Assembly: GCA_002077045.2 (NCBI GenBank)
Contig: KZ111209.1
Location: 1-32,055, forward strand
DNA length: 32,055 nucleotides
Direction: 5' to 3'
DNA from: Rachicladosporium sp. CCFEE 5018
Taxonomy: Eukaryota > Ascomycota > Dothideomycetes > Cladosporiales > Cladosporiaceae
Part shown: positions 17,237-27,461 of the stretch, piece by piece
Layout of the letters: each line of letters opens with the position of its first letter
How positions within the stretch are numbered: position 1 is the stretch's first letter
Position numbers and translations under genes: made by a program
The notes under the pieces: model-generated
Databases searched by the model: none
Seen by the model: the letters and a program-made list of their open reading frames with translations, nothing else
Told to the model about the DNA's origin: nothing

Positions 17237-19513
17237 CTAGTACTGCTCCTCAGGGCAATCGTAAGCTAAGTGTCCATCCTTCTCACATAGCGCACACCAC
17301 TTATCCTCCTCCTTTCCGTTCACCTCCTCAGCACCAGGAGCACCAGCTCCCGCATCAGCCTTCGCCTTCACAGGACTGAGTGGTTTCACCGCTGCCTCCT
17401 TCTCAGGCTCCCTTTCATCTTGATGCGAGTCATGACCGCCAGCAGCGGTCTGCAAATGCGTGCAGTCAAGCGTGTCATGATCGCTCTTCTTACAAAGCTC
17501 GCAGAACACGCCATCGGCGTCCTCCTCACCGTCACTTCTTGGCTCGTCGTCCTGGTGGTTCAGATTAGCGGTGTCATCTTGGCGCGTGAGGTTGTCCAGC
17601 GCAGCTTGACGGGCGCGGTCAGCGAAAGTGGCTTTGACTGTGTCTCCGCGAGAGCGGTTCGGTAGGACTTTCTGTGTCATCTGGCTATCGTTGCGCTGAT
17701 GACTGTGGCCGTTTGTCGTTGGTGCTGATGCTGCAGCGCCATCTCGGCGAAGCTGTTCGACTTCGCGCTCTAGTTCTTCCTTTTCTGCTGTAGTCGTGTC
17801 CAGTGCGGTTTGTAGTCGCTTTGCCTCTTCTTCTAGCTCGGCGTCCTTGGCCCCATGCCCGTTTACCTCCCGCACCGGCTCGTGTCCGTTGCTTAGACTG
17901 TTGACGATGGCTTTCAGACCCCTGATCTCGTCATCTTTCTGCCCAATCTCTGCGCCACTTCCAGCACTTCCACGTTTCTCCTTTGCAGCAGCCTTTTCTC
18001 TCTCCCGTCTCAGCTCACTTCGTCCCCGCTCTACTTCGCCCCTAAGGAACTCGACCTCGCCTCTAGCCTCCGCTTCACCTCTTCGGCTCTCTTCCAGTCC
18101 TTCTTCAAGCTCAGCAACGAGCTCCTCAAGCTGTTTCAGCTGATTGGCCACCCCTTCGATATCTTCCCTATGTTGCGACACCTCCTGTAGATCCTGCAGC
18201 TGTGCTAACAAATCCCGCTTTTGCTCCTCATAGACGCGTTCAGTCTCTGCACTCGCCATCTCAAGGCTGTCCAGCGTACTACGAAAGTCAGCTCGGTGGG
18301 CGTCGAACTCCGCCGTGAGCATCGAGATCTTCTCGTTCTTTTCGCGGAGCGCTTGACGCAATTGTGCGCCGCTTCGACCGTCGTCGTCAAGGCCTCTGGG
18401 CGTTTGTTGGCCGTCGGCTGGCATGAGGGCAGAGATCTCTTTGACCGTGCTGTCCATTGCCGCCAATTCCTGTTGTAGCTCCTCATTGCGACGATCTCTT
18501 TCGGCGAGCTGTGACTTCAGGCGTTGTATCTCAACATCATGACCGCCTCCGCCGCTGCCAAGTCGGGAAGGCGATCGCAAGGGCTGCGAGAAGCTGGGTA
18601 CCGAGCTCGTGCTCGTTGTTCGGCCATTGACTGTCTGTCCGTAGCCATTTGTAGGTCGCTCGTCCTCTCTATTACCCATTCTTGATCCAGTGCGCGAGTA
18701 CGGTCGCGGCGTCGGAGCTGCTGGAGCTCGACCTAACACCGAGGACTTGAACGAGGACTTGCTCGGCGTGCTCCCAAGTGGTGGCCTTCCGCCTCGTACA
18801 CTTTGTGAGAACTGTCGCGCAGGTGTGGGCGCAAGTGTCGGCGGCTGTCTTCGCAATGGTGACTCCGGTCGCGGCAGAGATGGCCTCTTAGGCTTGAACA
18901 GCGGACTCGTCGGTCGCTGGGCGCCTGGTCCAACAGTTTGCGAGAACTTGTGCGTCAGCGCTGGCGTCGGAGGAGTCTTGGTCTCTTTTGTCGTGCGCGC
19001 GCCATTGAGTGTGCTGTATGAAGGCGTCGAGGGGTCGCCGTAGGAGCCATTCGAGGAGACGCGCTTCTCAGCGCGACCGATAGGAAGGAATATGCCGGCG
19101 CCGCGGATGGTGGTGTTGAAGTAGAAGTTACTGCATCGCTGTCAGTACAGTCCTGAGGCACCATTCTTCCATCTCAAGCGCCCAACCTACCCATCGACGT
19201 CTCCGTCATTCTTCCCCCGTGCCGCGAACTCAGCGTCCAGCTCCACACCTACGAACATGCCATTCTTCCCTCTCACGCTTCCGATGAATTTGACGGTGCC
19301 ATACATCTCCCCCGGCACGTTGACTTGGTCCCCCACCTCCAGATCCATCTTGCCGTTGCTAGCAGGCGTAAGCTGACCAGTGATGGTCCGAGCAGACGGC
19401 CTTCTCGCGGCGTCTGTGGTGCTGGCGCGTAGTGAGGGCGATGATCCTGATGTCGTGGCGCCGAACGATGGGCGCTGGAGCGCGGAGCGTTGGCGAGGCG
19501 TCTGTAAAGCCAT
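17237..19513 (-). CDS. CAP-Gly microtubule plus-end protein (CLIP-170/Bik1-like)
   Basis: Cytoplasmic linker protein of the CLIP-170/Bik1/Tip1 type, which tracks growing microtubule ends and recruits dynein and other partners. Exon 1 is 19513-19191 (ATG at 19513), followed by a 60-nt intron (19190-19131) and exon 2, 19130-17237; total 738 residues. The CAP-Gly domain spans about 56-127, with GKNDGDVDG as its signature, and is interrupted by the intron just before NFYFNT. Ser/Pro-rich basic linkers follow, then a long coiled coil (heptad-like EEL/QLAE segments). The C-terminus carries two CCHC zinc knuckles, CELCKKSDHDTLDC and CALCEKDGHLAYDC, as in CLIP-170, ending CPEEQY. The EEQY ending resembles the EEY/F tails that CAP-Gly domains bind, so an autoinhibitory contact is plausible. 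Confidence 0.92.
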
Positions 19514-20143
19514 GATGCGCCGTGTGGATCAGATGTCTGATGTTTCCTGGGCAAATCGCGGATACGGGAGTCTCTATTTACACAATATATTGAGTATGAC
19601 GCCGGCGGCAGGGCTGACAGGGGTTCATGCAGGTCGCCTCGTGGTGTTCGCGACAGACATGGATTGTGGAAGTGAGACTCAGTGGAAAGATTTGTCGTGC
19701 GTCAGGTAACGGGAAAGAAGAAAGGATACCACGACTCCGATTGCCTAATCCACCACTGTGTGGTTGATCTGTCAATCAACGCGTGAGAAAGTCCGAGAAG
19801 GGCCACGCGATGGCACGCGCCCGAAATCTTGATTGGCTGGTGCACCGAGATTCATTCAACATGCGAACTCATAGTAATCTGCCTACCGACTTCCCGGACG
19901 ACGGCGATCAGTGTCTGCTTGCCATAGATGCTTGGGCCATCAATCACTGCCCCGTAACGCATTCCAGGAAAGTGGTGATATGTGCAGAAATCGGAGGACC
20001 TGTAGGCATGCTAACAGACACACCCCAGCCGGCAAAGTATGACCTCGGCTGAGATACTCGCCAAAGTCCCCTCTACGAATGCCCATATGAGCTTGAAGAT
20101 CGACTTTGATGACCCAATGTAGTCAACTACAATAGCCTGGAGG
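19514..20143. promoter_or_regulatory. Divergent promoter region, CLIP-like gene and APH-type kinase
   Basis: 630 bp between two divergent start codons. An inverted CCAAT box (minus-strand GCCAATCA, 19832-19836) lies almost midway, about 320 bp from the CLIP start and 310 bp from the kinase start. An open frame at 19783-20052 has no family resemblance. Confidence 0.4.
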
Positions 20144-21333
20144 ATGGCAGGCCCAATCCGCCAGCCCATAGACATACCGTCGCTCGAGCGCTACATTAAT
20201 CAGACAGTGCCCGAGATCAAGACACCGCTAGAGGTGAAGCAGGTAAGTCATGTAGCCTCGGAGGCGTTCAGTAATCGAGTACAGGCGCTGATGATGGTTT
20301 GTAGTTTGGCTATGGACAATCTAACCCGACTTATCTCCTGACCTCTTCGAATGGCGCCAAGTATGTCATGCGCAAGAAGCCTCCCGGGACCCTCCTCTCC
20401 AAAACGGCCCACAAGGTCGATCGCGAATACCGAATCATACACGCTCTGGAGACCACTGATGTTCCCATTCCCACGACGTACTGTCTCTGCGAAGATGACT
20501 CGGTCATCGGCACAGCGTTCTACATCATGTCGTTCCTCGACGGACGGATCTTCGAAGACCCCGCATTGCCTGGTGTGAGCACGCAGGATAGAAGAGAGAT
20601 GTGGAAGAGTGCCGTAACCACCCTGGCAAAGTTCCACAGAGTCGTGCCGAAGAGTGTCGGGCTGGAGAGCTTCGGCAAGCCGAGTGGCTTCTACAATCGA
20701 CAGATCGCAACGTTTGCAACGATCTCGCAGGCCCAGGCACAAGCCAAGGATAAGGAGTCCGGTGAACCCGTGGGCGATATCCCGCACTTCGGCGAGATGA
20801 CGAAGTTCTTCCAGCAACATAGGACACAACCGAAGGATCGGTCGACCTTCGTGCACGGCGACTACAAGATCGATAATGTGGTGTTCCACAAGACTGAGCC
20901 GAGGGTGATTGGCATCCTGGACTGGGAAATGAGCACTATCGGCCACCCGCTCTCGGATGTGACCAACCTCCTCGCGCCTTTTACAAGTGCTACTTCCGAG
21001 TTTGCTATCAAGGCAGGGCGCGCGAACGCAGCTTTCATACCTGGAGCTACGGATGGCTTGCCTTCCAAGGCAGAATGCTTACAATGGTATGAGGAGGCCG
21101 CCGGATGGAAGTACCCTGCCGAGGAAGTCACGTGGGGCGATGCGTTCAACATCTACCGAGGCGCTGTAATCATACAGGGCATCGCGGCGAGGTATGCATT
21201 GCGGCAAGCTTCAAGCCAGAACGCAATGGAGTATGGCACGCAGATGAAGCCATTCGGCGAGATGGGCTGGGTGCTAGTGAGCAAATGCAAGGAGCAACTT
21301 GAGAGCAGCGGAAGCGCTCAAGCGAAGCTGTAG
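20144..21333 (+). CDS. APH-fold kinase related to the ACAD10/11 kinase domain
   Basis: Member of the aminoglycoside-phosphotransferase/choline-kinase fold, nearest to the kinase part of the acyl-CoA dehydrogenase family members ACAD10 and ACAD11; no dehydrogenase domain is attached. Exon 1 is 20144-20242 (33 codons), then a 62-nt intron (20243-20304, GTAAGT donor), then exon 2, 20305-21333; total 375 residues. The junction gives KQFGYGQSNPTYLL, the Gly-rich nucleotide loop. YVMRKKPPG holds the ATP lysine, and HGDYKIDN (His217, Asp219, Asn224) is the catalytic Brenner motif. GILDWEMSTIGHP (Asp239) is the metal-binding segment. All catalytic residues are present, so the enzyme should be active. 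The substrate in fungi cannot be stated from sequence; a hydroxyacyl-CoA-type substrate is an inference from the animal relatives. Confidence 0.88.
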
Positions 21334-21410
21334 ATCTCGTCGATAAAGCGCACAAACATTCAAACCATTGGTATTACTTTTCCTCCCTGCATTTTGTGCG
21401 CAGCTACTCC

Positions 21411-21846
21411 CTACAGCGTCTTCCCCTTTCCCCCAGCATAAGCCTGTCCAAACATGAACAAGCCCCCAAGCGCCAGCACGCTCAGCCCCATCGGCAACGG
21501 CTTCTGGCTCCTGATCGCGCGTGGGATCGAGCTTCCGGCCAACACCAAGCTCGCCAGCAGCGCCAACTCGACGCCGTAGGGCTGGCGGTTCTGGATTCTG
21601 TAGCCGCCTAGAGCGTAGAGCGCGCCGACTGTGACGCCCGCTGCTATGGAGGGCACGGAGCCGGTGCGGACGTAGCCTGTGATGCCGCCGCCGGCTGTGA
21701 GGGTTGCGAGGAGGTAGGCGATTTGGCTGTGTGGGGTGGGTGGTCAGAGGGGTGTGCGGGGGAGGGAGGGGGAGGGGGAGGCGTACGGGAGAGACTGGGA
21801 GGTGTGTTAGCTAGGTTCTGGGAGGGGAGAGAGTAGAGCTTACCAT
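21411..21846 (-). CDS. TMEM14 family membrane protein with an 8-nt microexon
   Basis: Small four-helix membrane protein of the TMEM14/UPF0136 family, which in animals sits in the mitochondrial inner membrane (TMEM14C in heme synthesis). The coding path I infer is ATG alone (21846-21844), a 49-nt intron (21843-21795, CTAAC branch), the 8-nt exon TCTCTCCC (21794-21787), a 60-nt intron (21786-21727, CTGAC branch) and exon 21726-21411. This gives a 108-residue protein starting MSLPQIAYLLATLTAGGGI, close to fungal homologues. Joining ATG directly to the last exon would shift the frame, so the microexon is needed. The main exon encodes GYVRTGSVPSIAAGV, YRIQNRQPYGVELALLAS and SIPRAI, all family blocks, with hydrophobic helices between them. 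The gene is tail-to-tail with the APH-type kinase (77 bp between stops). Confidence 0.88.
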
Positions 21847-22141
21847 TGCAAGGACCGAGTCGGAATTTGGCGGATTCAACAAGTGTTTGTCTCGTTTGCG
21901 ACCTGTCTTGTCTCGCCGAGGACAAGAGAGCTTGGGGCTGCCTCGGCTTGTTTGCGACTTCACTTCCGGCCGACGAACACTAGCGCAGATCCTTTGATGA
22001 CCAACGACGTTCATTCTGGCTCACAGCGAAGTCATCATCTGTCACATGTCATTAACTTTTCCCTCCCACTGCACACTACCATAAAACACTAAGCGAGTCG
22101 CGCTCTGAACAAGGATTGACGTCCAGGTTCAACTCGTCAGA
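21847..22141. promoter_or_regulatory. Divergent promoter, TMEM14 and NTR2
   Basis: 295 bp between the TMEM14 and NTR2 start codons, so both promoters must lie here. No TATA box was recognised with confidence. Confidence 0.4.
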
Positions 22142-23606
22142 ATGAAGCGATCATCAACGCCGCGGCGAGTCCCGCGCAAGATCGGACAGGACGACGATGC
22201 GGCCGCAGACGGCACACCGGGTAAGGAAGCAGTCGGTAAGTCACCTTTCGCCTCCCCTTACACACGATGCGCATCTGACCAGTCCGCGCATAGCCCAAGG
22301 CCACGGCTGATTGATGACCTCAGGCTCCGCCATCAAGCGTCCAAATTCGAAGCCAAAGAAGCCCTCAGGCCTACGAACCTCGCTGGGAAGCAACGATGAA
22401 GACGACAACGACACAGCCGGCGTGATAACGCCCAAAAGATCCGCCTTATCGCGTATAGCCGTCCAACGCGCCGCCTCGCAACGCTCTTCCTTCCTCGCCT
22501 CCTCCCTCGCAGCCGACGACGACGCCACCCCCAGCTACACGCCCTCAGACCTCTCGCAACTCCGCGCCAGCACACCAAGCACGCCCCAGCCCACATCCAC
22601 CGACCTCGCGACCCTCTCCTCCGCATCCCAAACCTTAGACCTGACTTCGAAATTTGGCTCCTCCCTGTCCCGCTACGCCTCCACTCCCTCAGCCATCCCC
22701 TCAGTCTCCGAAATAGCCGAGAAGAAAGCCCGCCGCGCGCGTCTCGCAGCCGAGTCACAAGCCGACGAATTCATCTCCCTAGACCTCGATGATCCCTTCC
22801 TAAACCCTGCTTCCGACGACGACGCCATCACAGATCCAAACGTCACGAAAGACGCCTCTGGTCGGTTGATCTTGGCGCCAAAGGACAAGTACGCGCAAGC
22901 TGAGAGTCGGCTGGTGAGGGACGATGAGGATGTGATGGAGGGGTTTGAGGAGTTCACTGGAGAGGGCGGGAATAGGATCAACATGGGCGAGAGTGCGTTG
23001 CCGCAGGATCTGGGGAAGAGGAAGCAGGATATTGCTGCGCAGATTGCTGCTGCTGAGGGGGATGAGAGCGATAGCTCGGCCGACTCATCCGGGTCCCGTG
23101 ACCGATTACAAGCTTTCGAAGCCGCGCAAACAGCAGCCGGGACGTTTTCCTCTGCTCCCGCTTCAGCCTACCCTGCTCGTCCAGCCACTCCGCCGCGCAT
23201 CTCCCCTCTCCCATCTCTGGATGCCGTAGTGCTGAGACTCAAAGCTCAAATGGCGGATATGCGCCGCTCGCACACTGCGAAGCTCATCGAGATTGAGAAT
23301 TCGCAGCGGGAGAAGGTTAGGATTGGGCAGGAGGAAGTGAGGATCCAGGCTGCTCTCAAGGACACCGCCGAGAAGTTCGAAGCCCTGAGAGCGGAGAAGG
23401 GGGTGGGGAATGGGAAAGGGACGAGGGAGGGGACGCCGGGGGAGGGGATGGGACTTGGGTTGGGGATGGAGGTTGGGCGGTTCGGTGGACGGGGAGGAAT
23501 GGGAGGGAGTATGTTGGGTAGGGGCCTGGAGAGTCTGGGCGGGACGCCGGTAGGGATGGGGACGCCTGTGGGTGTGGGCAGTGGGACTGGGAGCGGGAGT
23601 GAATGA
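22142..23606 (+). CDS. NTR2: Nineteen-complex-related protein 2 (NTR2) spliceosome disassembly factor
   Basis: Ntr2 forms a complex with Ntr1 and the DEAH helicase Prp43 that releases the intron-lariat spliceosome; the animal relatives are GCFC/PAXBP1-type proteins. Exon 1 is 22142-22235, then an 88-nt intron (22236-22323) and exon 2, 22324-23606; total 458 residues. Features typical of the family are the basic start (MKRSSTPRRVPRKIG), AGVITPKRS, RSSFLASSL, SLSRYAS followed by IPSVSEIAEKKARRARLA, then DEFISLDLDD and ESRLVRDDEDVMEGFEEF. A coiled-coil-like stretch lies near the C-terminus. The last 70 or so residues form a Gly/Met-rich low-complexity tail that I do not associate with the family. 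A second donor 15 nt upstream (GTAAGG at 22221) would also keep frame and delete KEAVG. Confidence 0.85.
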
Positions 23607-23729
23607 TTGCTACAGCACGCGGATGCGGACGATGCCAGCTCGCAGTCATGATGCAGCTTCATCCTCCAACGGCACAACAACGGTTCACGCATAATTTTGA
23701 ATTTATTTTCATTTTCATCGTTTGTAATC

Positions 23730-26012
23730 TTAGCTTCCGCTTTCCAGCACTTCCTCCTCTCTTTCCCCACTCCCCATCCTCTTCCTCGGGTCTTCTTTAG
23801 CCAGTAATACTTTCGTGTCTTGGCCCAGGTCCACGCCAGAGTCACCGTCCCCTGCCTTCCCAGCCCGTGCCTCTCTAGCCACACTCCGGTCGTAGCTGGA
23901 GGGGTCGACGCCTAAAATGCCGCCTACACCCCCGCGATCGCCGGGAACGCTGAACTCGCGGAACGCGTAGCGCCATTCGACTAGGAAGGCACGCACGGTC
24001 TTGCCGACTTTATCTTTGCCGTTTTTGGAGTGGTGACCCGTGCCTGTGATGGCGTAGAGTGCGCGAGAGGAAGTCTGGTGTTCGAGTAGACAGTCGGAAA
24101 GATACGCGACCGCTTCCTCGGCGTGCAGGCCATGCAGATCCACATACAGCTCCTTTGCCCCCGAAGCAGACGATAGGTGGGAATTCCGGTCCTCGTACAG
24201 CGCTCTAGCAGCCTCCCGATGCGCTTCCCGCATAAGCGCGTTCTCGTTCTGGCCGCGCAGACTCAACGCTTTCGCCCCGCGGGCGTCGTTGCGGTTCCAA
24301 GCCTGCGCGGCAGATTGCAGGAATTTGTTCCGTAGGCCGCCGTGGCGGACTGCTTCTGCGCGGGCGCGGAGGTAGGCTTGATTTACTTTATCCCCCGTTT
24401 CGAGCCAGGGAATCTGCGTTGGGGCGGGGATGGAGAGGGAGGCGCTGGAGTTTTCCCGCGTGGAGGTGAAGCTGCGGTTGTTGTGGAGACCTCTGCGCAT
24501 TGCGTCGCGAGCTGAGGGGGAGGCGGCTGGGGAGGGCGAGAGGCGGACGATGTCTGCTAGACTCGAGGGCTGCGGTATCGGGACGGGATTCGTGGAGTGG
24601 TGGCCGTGGCCGCCGCGTTTGCCGTGGTGGCGTTTTCCTGGCTTTGCTGCGGCTGCGCTGCCGAGAGTTGGGAAGGCTTCTTCGTCGGTGAAGTTGACGT
24701 TGTTGTTCACGCCTGGGGTGGGAGCACGAGAGGTATGGCGGCTTGTTGGGCGGGATGAGTTGCGTGGGCCGGTGGGGATGAAGTTCGGGTAAAGGCCCGT
24801 TGGCATCGCTGCGGCCATCTGCTGTTGGTGATGTTGAAGGACTGCAGTGATTGTTTCTGGATCGATTGGATCAGAGTCCTCGTAGGGGTTACTTGTCTGA
24901 GGCTGCAAAGCAGGGAAGCTGTCTATGTCTGTAAGCTGGAAGTTGGGCGCAATGTACTGCGGTGTTGTGGTGCCGCTGTTCGCAATGCTGAGCTGCTGCA
25001 TGAGCACGCTCGGATCGTGCGAGAACTGGCAGAGATTACCAGCAAGACAGTTGCCTTGCATCCAGCATTTGCAGAGATGATTCTCCAAAGTATGTGCAAA
25101 CCGGCAGTCCGCACGTGCACAGTGTCCAGACGCCAGCCAGTACCTGCAGATGATCGGAGACCTTTGCTGACCCAGTGGAGTGACTGGTCTCGAAGCTGGG
25201 TCCATGTTCTTCCCGATCAAGATGGTGCGACTCTGCTGCTCTTGCTGCACTGCCATAGCTGGCGCGCCCCGGTCTTGCGCCTCTATCAACGCATTGATCG
25301 TCTGGCTCAGATCATATCCATTTGCCTCCAAAACCTGCTCGAGTTCTGCGTCGCTCCGATTGTCCTGCAAGATGGAGCGCAGCATATCATATGGACTCAT
25401 GTCTGTCGTGTACGGCGTCATGAACTCGGATGAACCCCCCCAGGATCCATCTCCGAAGCTAGCATTGCTCCCGGCATCGTCATTCACAAGTCCATCGACG
25501 ATGTCGCTCCCGTAGTCACCGTAGTTCTCATTCGACGGAGAAGAGTCGCTGAACTGGTATATACTTAGGCGCGGCGAATGTGGTATAGCAGGGGTCGAGA
25601 TGGGTAGCCGTGGCGACGGCTTGGGCGAGTTGAACGGCGAGCCCTGGGAGCTCATCGTCCTCTCCAACGCCGTCGGTCTCGGTCCAAAGCCAGGAGGAGC
25701 TGCAGGCGTAGCACTGTATAGCCGGGGTGAGCTCGAGCCAGACATCGGCGTGCCACTGCGCTGGATCCACGGTGCAGGCGACCTTGAGCGGATCACATTC
25801 GCCCCCCGCAACGGGGGAGGGCTCGACTTCTTGTCGCCGGCGCTCTTGTACTTCCATAACGCGCCAAGCACAGCATCTTCCAGAGCTTTGCCCTTCAGTG
25901 AGCTTGGAGGACCGCTCAGCAGCTCCTCCAGCTTGTCTGTCTTCTCCTCGTCCGCGAGCTTGGCATCTTCCAGGATTGGCTCGCAGAGCTCGTAGATGCG
26001 TTCGGAGACCAT
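23730..26012 (-). CDS. CCCH zinc-finger, DUF1771 and Smr domain protein
   Basis: Single-exon gene of 760 residues. An N-terminal helical segment (MVSERIYELCEPILEDAKLADEEKTDK) leads into Ser/Pro-rich disorder. A CUE-like segment follows at about 204-245 (MLRSILQDNRSDAELEQVLEANGYD in outline). Two CCCH fingers lie at 289-307 (C-x8-C-x4-C-x3-H) and 316-332. Two FPxL-type short motifs (SFPAL about 365, AFPTLG about 446) flank a Gln/His-rich linker. DUF1771 covers about 543-608, and the Smr domain about 624-693 has the hallmark VDLHGLHAEEA and ITGTGHHS. Smr domains are nucleases or RNA-binding modules used in mRNA surveillance; with CCCH fingers this points to mRNA binding or decay. The exact role is an inference. 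It is divergent from YTH1. The ends are clear, with ATG at 26012 and no intron needed. Confidence 0.88.
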   Translation of the reverse strand: MVSERIYELCEPILEDAKLADEEKTDKLEELLSGPPSSLKGKALEDAVLGALWKYKSAGDKKSSPPPLRGANVIRSRSPAPWIQRSGTPMSGSSSPRLYSATPAAPPGFGPRPTALERTMSSQGSPFNSPKPSPRLPISTPAIPHSPRLSIYQFSDSSPSNENYGDYGSDIVDGLVNDDAGSNASFGDGSWGGSSEFMTPYTTDMSPYDMLRSILQDNRSDAELEQVLEANGYDLSQTINALIEAQDRGAPAMAVQQEQQSRTILIGKNMDPASRPVTPLGQQRSPIICRYWLASGHCARADCRFAHTLENHLCKCWMQGNCLAGNLCQFSHDPSVLMQQLSIANSGTTTPQYIAPNFQLTDIDSFPALQPQTSNPYEDSDPIDPETITAVLQHHQQQMAAAMPTGLYPNFIPTGPRNSSRPTSRHTSRAPTPGVNNNVNFTDEEAFPTLGSAAAAKPGKRHHGKRGGHGHHSTNPVPIPQPSSLADIVRLSPSPAASPSARDAMRRGLHNNRSFTSTRENSSASLSIPAPTQIPWLETGDKVNQAYLRARAEAVRHGGLRNKFLQSAAQAWNRNDARGAKALSLRGQNENALMREAHREAARALYEDRNSHLSSASGAKELYVDLHGLHAEEAVAYLSDCLLEHQTSSRALYAITGTGHHSKNGKDKVGKTVRAFLVEWRYAFREFSVPGDRGGVGGILGVDPSSYDRSVAREARAGKAGDGDSGVDLGQDTKVLLAKEDPRKRMGSGEREEEVLESGS

Positions 26013-26627
26013 GATCGTGTTGTCGTGTTATATATTATTAGGGGGTTCGTCAGGGTAGCAGCAGAAGTCGCTGCGGGGGAGTCGTGCGATGTCGTGCTTC
26101 GTGTCGTGCGTGGGCGTGGAACGAGTGTACTGCCGTAATGTCGTTGATACTGCCGATGCGGCCTTGCTGTCACCCTCGTTATCGTGATCGGTCCAGAGTG
26201 GTGAGAGGAGGAGTATGGTCAGAGGAAGATGGGTAGGCTCTGGGTGGATATGACCAGCGACAGAGTGAGGCTGGTGTCTGGGGAAGCGAAGCAATAAGCT
26301 GCGGTCTGTGCACTCGTCGATCAAGGCAAGCACGATGGACGTGTTGATTCTTGCACCTTCCATACGTCTTGGATATGTAAGTGAACCATCATTTGTATCG
26401 GATCATACGCATAGCTATCGCTTCGACACAGACAACAGCCGCCATGTATTGAGCCCCGTCACCGCCAGACGCCTCGCTCTGAGCCTCATCAGCACCCTGC
26501 AACACCCTCCACAAACTTTATTCATTTCTCCGACTTCCCGGTCCCGCTTACTGTGCATATCTGGCGATCACTCTATCAAGCACGCTCTACCTCCAAGCTC
26601 TCACACACCCTCACCACTCCCTCGGCC
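26013..26627. promoter_or_regulatory. Divergent promoter and leader region, Smr gene and YTH1
   Basis: 615 bp between two divergent starts. An upstream ATG at 26335 opens a frame that overlaps the YTH1 start in another frame. It runs into a GTAAGT donor at 26377. Splicing to an AG at 26437-26438 would bring that ATG in frame with YTH1 (N-terminal extension), so either a leader intron or an upstream ORF is possible. Confidence 0.4.
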
Positions 26628-27461
26628 ATGGCCATGGCCACCACCACAGCCACCCTCACAAAACCGCCATCACCAGCCGACCAAGTCCTCTACCCTTCCA
26701 CCCTCGCAACACCCCCATTCACATTCCTCCCCTCCCTCCTCACCACCCACCCGACCCTAACCCGCCCCTCAAAACTCTCCCGTCCCATCTGCACCGCCTA
26801 CAAATCCCCCCAAGGCTGCCCCCGCGGCCCCCTCTGCCCAGACAGACACTACACGCCGCCCTCCGAGCGCGCCGGCGTCGGAAATCTGATCTGCAAACAC
26901 TACCAACGCGGGCTCTGCAAAAAGGGCGACGCGTGCGATTTTGCGCATACCTTCAATCTGCGCGATGAGCGGGAGTGTAAGGAGTTTAGTCGCTGGGGGG
27001 TTTGCGGGCAAGGAGAGGAGTGCGCGTATCTGCATATTGGACCGAATAGTCCGTTGAGGCGGAAGGCGTGTGAGCATTATGCTAGGGGGTTTTGTCCGTT
27101 GGGTCCGTGGTGTAAGGCGAGGCATGTGAAGCATAAGGTGCCTTGTCCATTTTACTTGGCGGGGTTTTGTCCGAACGGACGCGCGCATCCGCCGGGCCCG
27201 GATCGGATTGTGAGTTGTGAGTTTGGCGCGCATGCTAGGTGGATACGGGATGAGGATCTTGTGCCGCGGAAACCCGAGGTCAGAGCGCAGGAGGATGAGA
27301 GTAGGGAGGTGAGGGAGCAGGAGGAGAGGGAAGTGGAGTTCTGGGAAGAGAGCGAGAGGATGTTTGAGAGGGATATGGCGCGGGGAGGGCAGTTTGGGAG
27401 TCGAGGCGGGTTCAGAGGACGAGGGAGAGGGAGAGGAGGGTTTAGGGGGAAGAGATTTTGA
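26628..27461 (+). CDS. YTH1: mRNA 3'-end processing protein Yth1/CPSF30
   Basis: Yth1 (CPSF30) is the five-finger CCCH subunit of the cleavage and polyadenylation factor that binds the polyadenylation signal region and contacts Fip1. From ATG 26628 it has 277 residues; the next in-frame ATG is only two codons later. The fingers are C55-x8-C64-x5-C70-x3-H74, C89-x7-C97-x5-C103-x3-H107, C117-x8-C126-x5-C132-x3-H136, C148-x7-C156-x5-C162-x3-H166 and C173-x7-C181-x15-C197-x4-H202. The fifth has x15 between its second and third cysteines where about x5 is usual. The C-terminus is an acidic EERE stretch, then an Arg-Gly-rich tail (GGFRGRGRGRGGFRG). The N-terminus ADQVLYPSTL fits the family, which favours this start over the spliced extension from 26335. 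Confidence 0.92.
   Translation: MAMATTTATLTKPPSPADQVLYPSTLATPPFTFLPSLLTTHPTLTRPSKLSRPICTAYKSPQGCPRGPLCPDRHYTPPSERAGVGNLICKHYQRGLCKKGDACDFAHTFNLRDERECKEFSRWGVCGQGEECAYLHIGPNSPLRRKACEHYARGFCPLGPWCKARHVKHKVPCPFYLAGFCPNGRAHPPGPDRIVSCEFGAHARWIRDEDLVPRKPEVRAQEDESREVREQEEREVEFWEESERMFERDMARGGQFGSRGGFRGRGRGRGGFRGKRF

Noticed and set aside
19783..20052. 89-codon plus-strand frame in the CLIP/kinase promoter
   Set aside because: Sits in a divergent promoter; no conserved motif; the first ATG is internal.
23246..23884. 212-codon minus-strand frame opposite the NTR2 3' end
   Set aside because: Antisense shadow of the Gly-rich NTR2 tail, producing a Pro-rich translation.
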